Below are positions 45,553-55,500 of a stretch of DNA of 64,000 bases, piece after piece. The DNA is taken from contig NZ_FOCP01000006.1 in the NCBI RefSeq assembly GCF_900110145.1, forward strand, positions 62,001 through 126,000, read 5' to 3'. The notes below the pieces were generated by a model, which had not been told where the DNA came from, did not search any database, and was given only the letters and a program-made list of their open reading frames with translations. The position numbers were made by a program, and so were the translations under genes. Positions within the stretch are counted from its first letter, which is position 1. Every line of letters begins with the position of its first letter. The DNA comes from Nitrosomonas marina. GTDB taxonomy: Bacteria > Pseudomonadota > Gammaproteobacteria > Burkholderiales > Nitrosomonadaceae.

Positions 45553-47276
45553 GCTTTATCCTGCATGGCATCGGCGTGTCCGGCGGCATTGCGATCGGAC
45601 ATGCCCATTTAACGGCTCCCACTACGCTTGAAGTGATACATTACCTGATTCCCAAAAGCCAGATCAACAAGGAAATCAAGCGGCTTGACCAGGCTTTCTC
45701 TACCGTGCGGGCGGAGTTCGAGGCGTTACAATCGTCCGTTACCGATGGGCCGGCGCTGGCCGAATTCAGCGCGTTTCTGGAATTGCATCACATGATTCTG
45801 GACGATCCGACACTCACGGACGCAACACGCGATATCATTGAACAGACACAGTGTAATGCGGAATGGGCGTTGACCCAGCAAAAAGAAGTACTGCTCGCAC
45901 AGTTTGAAGCGATCGACGATGCTTATTTGCGTGAACGCAAAACCGACGTCGAGCAGGTGGTGGAACGGATACTCAAGGCGTTGCTCGGATACCCCGGTTA
46001 TCGTCCGCCGCCATCCAAACATCTCGGCGACCACGTTCTGGTGGCGTATGACTTGAGCCCGGCGGATATTATGCAGTACAAACCGCACCAGTTCATTGCC
46101 TTTTTAACGGACATGGGCAGTCTGACGTCACACACCGCCATCGTTGCCCGCAGCCTGAATATTCCCTCGGTGGTTGCCCTGCACCATGCGCATCAGCTGA
46201 TTCTGGAAGGCGACTGCCTGATTGTCGACGGCAGCCAGGGGGTCATTATTGTCAATCCGGACAAATACGTTCTGGATGAATACCGCTTGCGGCAAAGCCA
46301 GCTGGAACTGGAAAAACAGAAACTCAAGCGGCTCAAAAGTATTAAGGCAGTTACTATTGACGGTACCGGAGTCGACCTGCTCGCAAATATCGAACTGCCG
46401 AGTGATCTGGAACAGGTCAAGGAAAATGGTGCAGCCGGTATCGGCCTTTTCCGGAGTGAATTTTTGTTTCTGAACCGGAATGATCTGCCTGATGAAGATG
46501 AACAATTTGAGGCCTACCGTGCCGTAGCCACTGAAATGGATGGAAAACCGGTAACGATACGCACTTTTGATCTTGGCGCAGACAAAAATCTGAAACATTG
46601 CGTGCCGACTGCAGTCAATCCCGCGCTGGGATTGCGCGCCATTCGTCTGAGCCTGTCAGAAACGCAGATGTTTCATACGCAGTTAAGGGCAATTTTACGT
46701 GCCTCCAAATACGGACAGATAAAGATTCTCATCCCCATGCTGTCCAACGCCACAGAAGTTTTTCAGACACTGCACCTGATAGAGCACGCGAAACAATCGC
46801 TGCACAACGACGGCATCGATTTCGACGAGCACATTCAGGTTGGCGGCATGATCGAAATCCCTGCAGCCGCACTGAGCCCCGAAATTTTCCTGCAGAAGCT
46901 TGACTTCCTGTCGATAGGCACGAATGATCTGATTCAGTACACGCTGGCGGTGGACCGGGTCGATGATGCTGTCGCATATTTGTATGACCCATTTCATCCG
47001 GCAGTGTTATGGCTGATTTCGCGTGTCATCCAGACCGCCAACCGGTCTAAAAAACCCGTGTCGATCTGTGGCGAAATGGCTGGTGACATACAGTTTACAC
47101 GTTTGCTGCTGGGTATCGGTTTAACGCAGTTTTCTATGTATCCCGCGCAACTTTTGCTGGTTAAAAACCAGATTCTCAAAAGCAATCTTCCCGACATCAG
47201 GCCGCTCGCGCATAAAATTATCCGCACTACTCATCCGGAAAAAATGCACGACCTCCTGACCAGACTGAATAGCTGA
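45549..47276 (+). CDS. ptsI: Phosphoenolpyruvate-protein phosphotransferase (enzyme I)
   Basis: A 575-residue EI that transfers phosphate from phosphoenolpyruvate to HPr. The active-site histidine is in MGSLTSHTAIVARSLNIPSV near residue 190. The PEP-binding barrel shows GIGLFRSEFLF, ALGLRAIRLSL, GGMIEIPAAAL and the signature DFLSIGTNDLIQYTLAVDR near residue 455. Length is normal. GGGAAGGGGA immediately precedes the ATG. It completes an EIIA-HPr-EI chain without sugar permease, probably for nitrogen/carbon signalling rather than sugar uptake. Confidence 0.97.
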   Translation: MSFILHGIGVSGGIAIGHAHLTAPTTLEVIHYLIPKSQINKEIKRLDQAFSTVRAEFEALQSSVTDGPALAEFSAFLELHHMILDDPTLTDATRDIIEQTQCNAEWALTQQKEVLLAQFEAIDDAYLRERKTDVEQVVERILKALLGYPGYRPPPSKHLGDHVLVAYDLSPADIMQYKPHQFIAFLTDMGSLTSHTAIVARSLNIPSVVALHHAHQLILEGDCLIVDGSQGVIIVNPDKYVLDEYRLRQSQLELEKQKLKRLKSIKAVTIDGTGVDLLANIELPSDLEQVKENGAAGIGLFRSEFLFLNRNDLPDEDEQFEAYRAVATEMDGKPVTIRTFDLGADKNLKHCVPTAVNPALGLRAIRLSLSETQMFHTQLRAILRASKYGQIKILIPMLSNATEVFQTLHLIEHAKQSLHNDGIDFDEHIQVGGMIEIPAAALSPEIFLQKLDFLSIGTNDLIQYTLAVDRVDDAVAYLYDPFHPAVLWLISRVIQTANRSKKPVSICGEMAGDIQFTRLLLGIGLTQFSMYPAQLLLVKNQILKSNLPDIRPLAHKIIRTTHPEKMHDLLTRLNS

Positions 47277-47469
47277 TACACAGTCGCCGCACTCACTTTA
47301 CCCCTTCTGCAAATATTATTAACGTCCCGTATTTCTAAGCAGAGATTTCTGGTGTTACGCGGCCAATGCAGGCCTGAACACTAGTCTATTCGCATTTATT
47401 GGCGCTATAATGTTCAGTTCTAATCTGGTCGTCCCTTTTTGAATTTTTGTATTTTTTGTTTATAAATAA

Positions 47470-48597
47470 ATGCCCGAATCAAACTCAGTCGGTATCGTAA
47501 CGCCACAGTATGTGCATATCGACAAACCACTCGAATTGAAAAGTGGTACGGTAATCAGCAGCTACAATCTGGTATACGAAACCTACGGCACGCTCAATGC
47601 CGAGCGCTCAAATGCTGTTCTGGTATGCCACGCGCTTTCCGGTAACCATCATGTGGCCGGTGTCTATGAAGACAAGCCAAAAAGTACAGGATGGTGGGAC
47701 AATATGGTCGGACCGGGCAAACCCATTGATACCGACAAGTTCTTTGTCATCGGCATGAATAATCTGGGCGGCTGTCACGGTTCTACCGGACCAGCCAGTA
47801 TTGACGCCAGAACAGGCAAACATTACGGCGCAAATTTTCCGATTGTCACCGTTGAAGACTGGGTCGAAACCCAGGCGCAGCTCGCAGAGCACCTCGGCAT
47901 TCATCAATTTGCCGCTGTTGTTGGCGGCAGTCTGGGTGGTATGCAGGCGCTGCAGTGGACGCTCGATTATCCTGATAAAGTACGCCATGCACTGGTTATC
48001 GCAGCCGCAGCAAAACTCACCGCCCAGAATATCGCATTTAACGATGTCGCCCGCCAGGCGATACTGACAGACCAGGATTATTACGGCGGCGACTATTATT
48101 CCTACAACACCCTGCCCCGACGTGGATTGCGGCTGGCACGCATGCTGGGACACATTACTTATCTTTCGGATCATTCAATGGCGTCCAAATTCGGGCGCGA
48201 ACTCAGGGACGGAAAATTCTCATTCGGATATGATGTCGAATTCGAAATCGAATCATATTTGCGTTACCAGGGAGACAAATTTACCGATCTGTTCGACGCC
48301 AACAGCTATCTGTTAATGACCAAGGCACTGGATTATTTTGATCCCGCCAACGCCTATAACGGTGATCTGATAGCAGCATTCAAAGCAGCCCGGGCCAGCT
48401 TCCTGGTACTGTCATTCACTACAGACTGGCGTTTTTCACCTGAGCGTTCACGGGATATCGTCGAGGCACTGCTGGATAACAATATCAATGTCAGTTACGG
48501 CGAAATCACATCGACGCACGGGCATGATTCCTTTTTAATGAACGATGCCTACTATCACCAGCTGGTGCGCACATACATGAAAAATATCGAGGTTTAA
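47470..48597 (+). CDS. metX: Homoserine O-acyltransferase MetX
   Basis: A 375-residue alpha/beta-hydrolase-fold enzyme that acylates homoserine in methionine synthesis. Motifs are [36 protein letters not shown], the nucleophile elbow [14 protein letters not shown] (Ser near residue 157), and the C-terminal [15 protein letters not shown] with the catalytic His. Whether acetyl-CoA or succinyl-CoA is used cannot be told; MetX proteins paired with MetW in proteobacteria include succinyltransferases. The ATG at 47470 follows a T-rich leader without a clear ribosome binding site. metW follows after 12 bases. Confidence 0.96.
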   Translation: MPESNSVGIVTPQYVHIDKPLELKSGTVISSYNLVYETYGTLNAERSNAVLVCHALSGNHHVAGVYEDKPKSTGWWDNMVGPGKPIDTDKFFVIGMNNLGGCHGSTGPASIDARTGKHYGANFPIVTVEDWVETQAQLAEHLGIHQFAAVVGGSLGGMQALQWTLDYPDKVRHALVIAAAAKLTAQNIAFNDVARQAILTDQDYYGGDYYSYNTLPRRGLRLARMLGHITYLSDHSMASKFGRELRDGKFSFGYDVEFEIESYLRYQGDKFTDLFDANSYLLMTKALDYFDPANAYNGDLIAAFKAARASFLVLSFTTDWRFSPERSRDIVEALLDNNINVSYGEITSTHGHDSFLMNDAYYHQLVRTYMKNIEV

Positions 48598-48609
48598 CCG
48601 CAGGAAATC

Positions 48610-49227
48610 ATGGCTATCAACGAAACAACACTTCCCGCAGCAGTCGCATGGCGGCCTGATTTCGCTGCCATTGCAAACTGGATCAAACCGGGAGCCAAAA
48701 TTCTCGATCTGGGTTGTGGCGACGGCTCGCTGCTTAAATATTTGCATCAGGAGCGCAATATTTTCGGCTATGGCGTTGAAATTGACGACCAAAATGTCCT
48801 GGGCTGTTTACAAAACGGTATTAATGTAATCCAGAACGACCTGGAGTCCGGGCTGTCCAGCTTCGCTAACGATTCATTCGATTATGTTATTCTGTCGCAA
48901 ACACTGCAGGCCATGAAACATACCGCCGAAATTATTCAGGAAATGCTGCGCGTCGGCAGGGAAGGCATTGTATCGTTCCCGAATTTTGGCTACTGGAAAA
49001 ACCGTATGCAGGTAATCCGCGGCCATATGCCCGTCTCGGAGTCTCTGCCTTACCGCTGGTATGACACCCCCAACATTCATCTTTGCACGCTAGGCGACTT
49101 TGAAGAACTGTGTCACCAGTGCAATGCAAAAATCCTTGAACGCCGCGTCATGAACGGTGACCGCCAGATCGAACTGCTGCCGAATCTGCTTGGCAAGCTG
49201 GCGTTTTACCGGTTTGAACGAGGGTGA
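48610..49227 (+). CDS. metW: Methionine biosynthesis protein MetW
   Basis: A 205-residue SAM-dependent methyltransferase-fold protein. The SAM motif is AKILDLGCGDGSLLKYL near residue 32; MetW-specific blocks are GVEIDDQNVLGCLQNGINVI, FDYVILSQTLQAMKHTAEII and VSFPNFGYWKNRMQVIRGHM. MetW forms a partner of MetX in betaproteobacteria and Pseudomonas and is needed for its function in several species. The 12-base spacing to metX shows one operon. Confidence 0.96.
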   Translation: MAINETTLPAAVAWRPDFAAIANWIKPGAKILDLGCGDGSLLKYLHQERNIFGYGVEIDDQNVLGCLQNGINVIQNDLESGLSSFANDSFDYVILSQTLQAMKHTAEIIQEMLRVGREGIVSFPNFGYWKNRMQVIRGHMPVSESLPYRWYDTPNIHLCTLGDFEELCHQCNAKILERRVMNGDRQIELLPNLLGKLAFYRFERG

Positions 49228-49274
49228 GCGATCACGAATCGCTTTGTCCAGTTGAACAAAGTCATAGGCCACAC

Positions 49275-50696
49275 TTATGATTTATTCGTCTGCCGGGACA
49301 CCGGTATTTCCGGTGGCGCTTCCACCTGCGGCTCAAACCGCGCTTTTCCGGCCAGCCTGACCAGCACCAGCACGGGCACACCGAGTAACGCGGTTGTAAT
49401 AAAAAAAGCCTCGTAACCGAACGCATCGACAAACTGGCCACTGAATCCTGCAACAAATTTAGGCAACAACAGCATAACCGAACTGAACAAGGCATATTGC
49501 GTAGCCGAATAAGCAGTATTCGTCAGACCCGAAAGATAGGCGATAAATGCGCTGGAAGCGATACCGGCTGACAGATTATCCGCTGAAATAGTGAACACCA
49601 GCCCGCTGACATCATGGCCGCGTCCGGCGAGCCAGACAAACAGCAGATTGGTTACCGCCGACAACACTGCGCCGATAAACAGCGTGCGCATGATCCCGAT
49701 TCGCGCAATCAGTAACCCGCCCACAGCTGCGCCCAGAATAGTCATCAACACGCCGTAAACTTTTGACACCGTGGCCACTTCATCCTTGGTATACCCCATG
49801 TCGACATAAAACGGATTACTCATCACACCCATGACGACATCAGAAATTCGGTACAGCGCAATCAGCGCGAGAATCAGCAGTGCCTGCCTGCCGTGACGCA
49901 CTATGAAATCCCTGAACGGTGCGATTAAGGCGCCATACAGCCACACCAGCATGCGTGCCAGCCGGATATTAAGATCCCAGCCGGCAATGATTCGCTGTGC
50001 GTACTGCTCATTTTCAGACAACAGCGTGTTTACCGGCACGTCCGGTTCCCGGATAATCAAAGTCGTTACGATGCCGACGCTCATACAGCAGGCCATGACC
50101 AGATAAGCAAAACGCCAGGGCATATAATCATAACTGGCTGCAGAAGAGTCCACGGCCGCGGCTATCCACAAAACACCGGCGGATGCCAGAATCATCGCCA
50201 CCCGATAACCGGCCTGATAAGTTGCGGCCATGGCACCCTGCAGCTCCAGCGCAACCGCTTCGATGCGATACGCGTCGAGCGCAATGTCCTGAGTCGCTGA
50301 CGCAAATGCAACCGCCAATGCAAAAAAAACCATGTGAGACAGATTGACGACAGGATCGGTCAACGCCATTCCGACCAGCGCCAGCATAATAACGCACTGC
50401 GACAACAACAGCCAGGCGCGTCGCCGACCCAGCATACGGGACAACAGCGGCAGCGGCATACGGTCAACCAGAGGCGACCACAGCCATTTGAAACTGTAAG
50501 CCAGCCCGACCCAGCTCAGGTGACCGATTGTCGTACGGTCAATGCCCGCTTCGCGCAGCCAGAACGACAGGGTGCCGAGTATCAGCAGCAACGGCAGTCC
50601 GGCTGAGAAACCCAGCGACAGCATGCCCAGCACACGCGGGCGAGTATAAATACTGAGTGTATCGATCCAGCTTGGTTTTCCGGCGGATTTCATCAC
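49275..50696 (-). CDS. ampG: Muropeptide transporter AmpG
   Basis: A 473-residue MFS permease with about twelve to fourteen hydrophobic segments. It has the AmpG pattern LGMLSLGFSAGLPLLLILGT, FWLREAGIDRTTIGHLSWVG and FKWLWSPLVDRMPLPLLSRM. AmpG imports GlcNAc-anhydroMurNAc and its peptides released by lytic transglycosylases, so it would recycle products of the enzyme at 1.3 kb. The xthA gene upstream overlaps it by four bases, so both are on one transcript. Convergent with metW, 47 bases away. Confidence 0.93.
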   Translation of the reverse strand: MMKSAGKPSWIDTLSIYTRPRVLGMLSLGFSAGLPLLLILGTLSFWLREAGIDRTTIGHLSWVGLAYSFKWLWSPLVDRMPLPLLSRMLGRRRAWLLLSQCVIMLALVGMALTDPVVNLSHMVFFALAVAFASATQDIALDAYRIEAVALELQGAMAATYQAGYRVAMILASAGVLWIAAAVDSSAASYDYMPWRFAYLVMACCMSVGIVTTLIIREPDVPVNTLLSENEQYAQRIIAGWDLNIRLARMLVWLYGALIAPFRDFIVRHGRQALLILALIALYRISDVVMGVMSNPFYVDMGYTKDEVATVSKVYGVLMTILGAAVGGLLIARIGIMRTLFIGAVLSAVTNLLFVWLAGRGHDVSGLVFTISADNLSAGIASSAFIAYLSGLTNTAYSATQYALFSSVMLLLPKFVAGFSGQFVDAFGYEAFFITTALLGVPVLVLVRLAGKARFEPQVEAPPEIPVSRQTNKS

Positions 50697-51463
50697 AGTG
50701 CGTCGTAACGGATAATCAATGGCGCATGGTCCGAGAAGCGGGACTCCTTATATATGTCGGCTTCAATTGCTTTTCCGGCGACAGCAGGCGTGGCGATCTG
50801 ATAATCGATACGCCAGCCGACATTGTTGGCCCAGGCCTGACCGCGGTTCGACCACCAGGTATACTGATCCGGCGCAGGGTTCAGTCTGCGAAATACATCT
50901 ACATAACCGATTTCGTCGAAAACGCGCGACAACCATTCCCGTTCTTCGGGCAGAAACCCTGAATTTTTCTTATTGGCGCGCCAGTTTTTCAAATCAATTT
51001 CTTTATGCGCAATATTCCAGTCCCCGCACAAAATAATATCGCGTCCGCTATTGATCATTTCCTGCAAAATTGGAAAAAAAGTGTCCAGAAAGAAAAACTT
51101 CGAGGCCTGTCGGTGATCGCCGCTCGAGCCGGACGGCAGGTATAGCGAGATAACACTTAAGTTTCCAAAATCGGCCTGCAGATAACGGCCTTCCTGGTCA
51201 ATCTCCTCAACCCCGATACCTTCGACCACCCTGTCAGGCTCAAAACGGCTATAGATGCCTACGCCGCTATACCCCTTTTTCAGTGCACAATGAAAAAAAC
51301 CGTGATAACCATCCGGCGCGAGAATATCATCGCTTAAATCCTGTAGCTGCGCCTTGAGCTCCTGTATACAAACAATGTCTGCCGACTGTTGTGGCAGCCA
51401 TTGATAAAAACCTTTTCTGGCAGCGGCACGCACACCATTAACATTCAGCGTTATAATCTGCAT
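50693..51463 (-). CDS. xthA: Exodeoxyribonuclease III
   Basis: A 256-residue AP endonuclease/3'-exonuclease for base excision repair. Motifs of the exonuclease III family are MQIITLNVNGVRAAARKGF, DIVCIQELKAQ, GYSGVGIYSR, ILCGDWNIAHKEIDL, WRIDYQIATP and the C-terminal SDHAPLIIRYD with the catalytic His. Length is typical. The ATGA overlap couples it to ampG. Its start lies 20 bases from the divergent pyrE start, so each promoter reaches into the other gene. Confidence 0.97.
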   Translation of the reverse strand: MQIITLNVNGVRAAARKGFYQWLPQQSADIVCIQELKAQLQDLSDDILAPDGYHGFFHCALKKGYSGVGIYSRFEPDRVVEGIGVEEIDQEGRYLQADFGNLSVISLYLPSGSSGDHRQASKFFFLDTFFPILQEMINSGRDIILCGDWNIAHKEIDLKNWRANKKNSGFLPEEREWLSRVFDEIGYVDVFRRLNPAPDQYTWWSNRGQAWANNVGWRIDYQIATPAVAGKAIEADIYKESRFSDHAPLIIRYDAL

Positions 51464-51483
51464 TTTATATACTGTATTGAATT

Positions 51484-52125
51484 ATGTCCGATTTCAGACA
51501 AGCATTTATCGAATTCGCTATTGAACGCAAGGTATTATGCTTTGGCGAATATAAAACCAAGGCAGGTCGTCTCTCCCCGTATTTTTTTAATGCCGGCCTG
51601 TTTAACGACGGCGACGCCTTGCGCCAGTTGGGGCAATTTTACGCGAAAGCTATCCTTGCTGCTGAAGTACCTTTTGATATGCTGTTCGGACCCGCCTACA
51701 AAGGCATTCCACTGGTCAGCGCCATCTCCATCGCTCTTGCCGAGATGGGATATACTTATCCGTACTGTTTTAACCGCAAAGAGATCAAAGATCATGGTGA
51801 AGGCGGCGACTTGATCGGCGCGCCGCTCAAAGGCCGTGTCCTGATAGTCGACGATGTCATTTCCGCCGGCACATCGGTACGTGAATCTGTCGACCTGATT
51901 TCTATGGCGCGCGCCAAACCCTGCGGTGTAGCCATTGCACTCGACCGCATGGAGCGCGGCACAAACGAATTGTCCGCTGCACAGGAAGTCCGGCAGACGC
52001 ACGACATTCCGGTCATCAGTATCATCAGTCTAAATGATCTGACCGATTTTCTTCAAACAAACTCCGAATATAGCTGTTATCTGGAACCCATACTGCAGTA
52101 CCGGCAACGATATGGCATGGCATGA
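51484..52125 (+). CDS. pyrE: Orotate phosphoribosyltransferase
   Basis: A 213-residue enzyme that converts orotate and PRPP to OMP in pyrimidine synthesis. The PRPP-binding loop is VLIVDDVISAGTSVRE near residue 118; the block MLFGPAYKGIPLVSAISIAL and the lysine pair in YCFNRKEIKDHGEGGDLIGA are conserved. Length is typical of the E. coli-type enzyme. It is divergent from xthA, as in many betaproteobacteria. Confidence 0.97.
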   Translation: MSDFRQAFIEFAIERKVLCFGEYKTKAGRLSPYFFNAGLFNDGDALRQLGQFYAKAILAAEVPFDMLFGPAYKGIPLVSAISIALAEMGYTYPYCFNRKEIKDHGEGGDLIGAPLKGRVLIVDDVISAGTSVRESVDLISMARAKPCGVAIALDRMERGTNELSAAQEVRQTHDIPVISIISLNDLTDFLQTNSEYSCYLEPILQYRQRYGMA

Positions 52126-52205
52126 GATGCATTTCTCGATATCGGTACACCGGTTATTGCACACAGACAGACAAGAAACTACTTGCACCCCAGCTTAAGA
52201 CCAAT

Positions 52206-52223
52206 CCTGGAAAATTTTCCAGG
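52206..52223. repeat. 18-base perfect palindrome
   Basis: CCTGGAAAATTTTCCAGG reads the same on both strands. It lies 80 bases after the pyrE stop. It might be a weak transcript-end hairpin or a binding site; no T tract follows. Confidence 0.65.
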
Positions 52224-52444
52224 TAGGTATTTGTCGTAACTACAACTTCGGTCGCAGACATACACCTTAATTGTACATACAGGATCATGAAACGTTTTCC
52301 TGCTTATGAAACATTACCGCTAATTGTTTTGCTTAACCCGAAGATATCATTCTTTGGCACGCGCTAACGGTTCAGATCCATAACAAAACGGAACTCGGCT
52401 ACAACTTTCTCGATTTTCAATTTTTTAAGGTAAATGTTTCATAT

Positions 52445-52481
52445 AAAAAAACCGCCCTGATTCTTATCAGGGCGGTTTTTT
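52445..52481. terminator. Bidirectional rho-independent terminator
   Basis: A perfect 11-base stem ACCGCCCTGAT/ATCAGGGCGGT with a TCTT loop is flanked by A7 on the left and T6 on the right, so it can stop transcription from both sides. It lies 53 bases after the S-layer gene stop, and serves pyrE on the other strand. Confidence 0.95.
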
Positions 52482-52533
52482 GTCATATCAGATTTCGGAT
52501 GGACACACTTACGTGCCCACCTTCTGGATTTAC

Positions 52534-55500
52534 TTAGGCTACGATATCAACATCGGCTGCTACCAGACCCGTACCGCCTACAATCGTTGCTACCAGTACC
52601 TGCGCACCTGCACCGTTACCGTCAGCATCGAAATAGATGTTGGTATCAGCAAGATCATCTTCAAAGATGATGCGATCCGTTGGAGCCAGCGCCACTGCAC
52701 CGGCACCGCCGAACAGGATGTTCGTGCCGTCAACGTTGTTGTCGGTACCCGCGATAAAGCCGATGTCGTCAGCGTCCAGCGTCAGACCAAATTCGCTGAC
52801 TGACAGTTGAACTCTGTCTTCACCACCGATCACAAAATTGTTAACCGTCAACAGGCCTTGACCAATCTTAATCGTGTCTGTAACAGCAAAGCCTGCATCT
52901 AGTGTTACATTTGCCGCTGTTTTACCAGACATGCCTGTTGCATCCAGCGTCAGCCCCATGCCTGCAACTGGCGCAGCGATATCTGCCGCTGCATTCAGAC
53001 GGACGTTAACTGTCTCAACTTCCAGTGTCGTTGCCGTGTGATAGCTGTCTACCAGTGAATCAATAACAGCGTCGGTCAGTTCGAGATCCAGCGTTTGCGC
53101 TACGGCCTGGTCGTTCACACCGGCAATATTACCGATATTGGACAGGCCTTGCATATCGCCAGCCGTAACCGTCGCGGTATTGCGTACTTCCATGATGTCG
53201 CCGTTAGCAGCACTGTTGGTGTCGGACAGATTGTCGACCGCGCCACCATCGATGGTGTTGCCACCGTTGATGTTGGCATCGGTGAACATGAAGCGGTCAG
53301 CTGTTCTGGTCGCACCTTCTTCACCGTTGTAGGTAAAGTGGTTTTGCGCGTTCAGCGTACGTGCATCAATGGTTACACCCGACTCCGCACCTGTGCCAGC
53401 CGTATCGAGCCAGAATGTTCCGGTTGAAACACCAGACTGGTCGTTGTTGGCATCGTTGTCGTTGATGATGTTCAACATGCCGCCACCGTTGGCCTGAATC
53501 AGGTCGTTGGTCAATGTCAGGTTGTATGCGTTCTGTCCCAGCAATGTAGAAACCGGAGCAGCACTTGTTCCAATGATCTGCAGGTGTTCGAAATTGCTGA
53601 CATTGGTCCATTCAGACGCGCCCAGTGAAATACGTACACCGGTACCATCGATCACCAGCGTGTCATCGCCATCGCCTGCATTAACGCTGTCAGAGATGGT
53701 CAGGCCTGCACGGGTACCGTTGAGGTTATCAAAGATTACCGTATCGTCACCCGTACCTGTTGAAATATCCTGCGCACCGACCGGAGACGCTGCATTGGTG
53801 CCAACACGCAGAATTACATCAGCTGCCGAACCGCTTGCGTCGATGGTCGCCGCACCCAGTCTGACCTGTGTCGCTACGCCGCTGACATCGAAGAAGTGTC
53901 CTGCTGTTGCATCAACCGCGGTTCCGTCTGTATCCAGGCCAAGCAGACCTTGCTGAACTTCACCGGTATCGGCCGTAGCGCCAGCGACGTTTGTACCGCC
54001 ATCACGAACCGCAGTAAGGTCCGCGCCTGCTGTATCAACGTCAAGGTTAAAGAAGTCACCCGCTTCACCACCGGTGATGGTAACCGTGCCGGTATGTGCT
54101 GCAAAGCTGGTCAGCTCAACCGAGTTGGACTCGGTATCGTCATCACCCAGTGTTACATTTTCAATCGCTGACGGATTGCTTGGCAATGCTGTCACAATCG
54201 AGAAGTTAAAGCGTGGATCGACGTTGGTACCGTCATTCAGCGTAATACCCAGTGTGTCGTCTGAGGTGTCACTCGCAACAGCTGCATTGATAATGGTATT
54301 CTGAATCTGGTTGTTCGCTGTGGTTGCGTGATGAACGGTGATACCTGTCGCCTGCGTATCGGTCAGATTTGTCAGCGTGAATGACACTGGCGCATTTGCC
54401 AGGTTTTCAAGTACGGCGTCCAGATCGCTACCGGCATCGGTGAATGTTCCGTTAGGTGCGAGTTCCGTGCTGATGTTTCTCAACGATACTGCTGTCACAT
54501 CCGGCAGATTGTCAAAATCAGCCGCGAGGTTACCAATTGAGCCATCACCAAACATGCTCGCGTTATCGATATTGGCCGCCATGCTGTTCAGGGCAGAACC
54601 TGAGTAGAACAGCAATGTGTCGTTGCCGCCGGCGCCACCGTCAATGGTATCGCCTGTTTGAACCACATCGTACAACACAAATGTATCGTCGCCGTTACCA
54701 CCGGTAACGGTTACATCCTGATCAACACTGGATGTACCGGCCTTGCCGACATCCAGAATGTTATCGAGCACAACGGTGAAGTTACCGTCCAGCGCAGAAG
54801 CATCGATTGTCGCGATGCGGCTTCCAGCCTGTGCAATACCTGTACCCGCGACAAACAGATTTTCGACCTCAACCAGGGTATTGTTATTAACGTTGACAGC
54901 ATTGATTGACGCGCCCAGTGTCAGATCGGTATCACCGGTGATGGTCAGCACGCCGGCTGTGCCGGTATCCATTGGAATATTGAACGTACCGATTGCGTTC
55001 GTTGCGCCGGTGCTGTTCAGGGTAATGTTTTCATAACCCTGCGTGCCCACGCCTCTGGCTGCAATACCGGACGTATTTTGACCGATATTCAACGCAGCAA
55101 CCTGAACGTTATCCACTTCCAAAGACACTGAATTGTCACCAGCCAGTGTACCTGCACTGTAGGAGAATTCTACGATGCCGGCATCGTTTGCGTTGGTGTC
55201 TCTAACGGCAAGATTGTTGACTGTTGAATCTTCGATGTTTCCGATCTCGGCAGTATTGACTGCTTGTGATACACGGTTGATATTAACGGACATCAGGCCG
55301 TTGGAATCCTGCATATCCAGTGCTGTAACCGCGCCACCACCTGAACCTGTGAATGAGGCATTCAGTGTTTCGAGACCGATAAGTGTCGGGGTAATAATTG
55401 TAGCGCCGTTATCGTTTGCGTTACCCAGAGTTGCGGTCAGGCTTGGGTTAGGACCTGCGCCCGTCAGGATGTCCTCATCCTGCAGTGCATTGATACGATC

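Larger units (their letters stand above)
52126..52533. other. Convergent intergenic region between pyrE and the S-layer gene
   Basis: About 400 bases with no gene. It holds an 18-base perfect palindrome (52206-52223) and the strong bidirectional terminator (52445-52481). The rest has no visible feature. Confidence 0.6.

Noticed and set aside
47277-47469. Possible SAM riboswitch upstream of metX
   Set aside because: The leader is short and T-rich and shows none of the SAM-I or SAM-II conserved cores.
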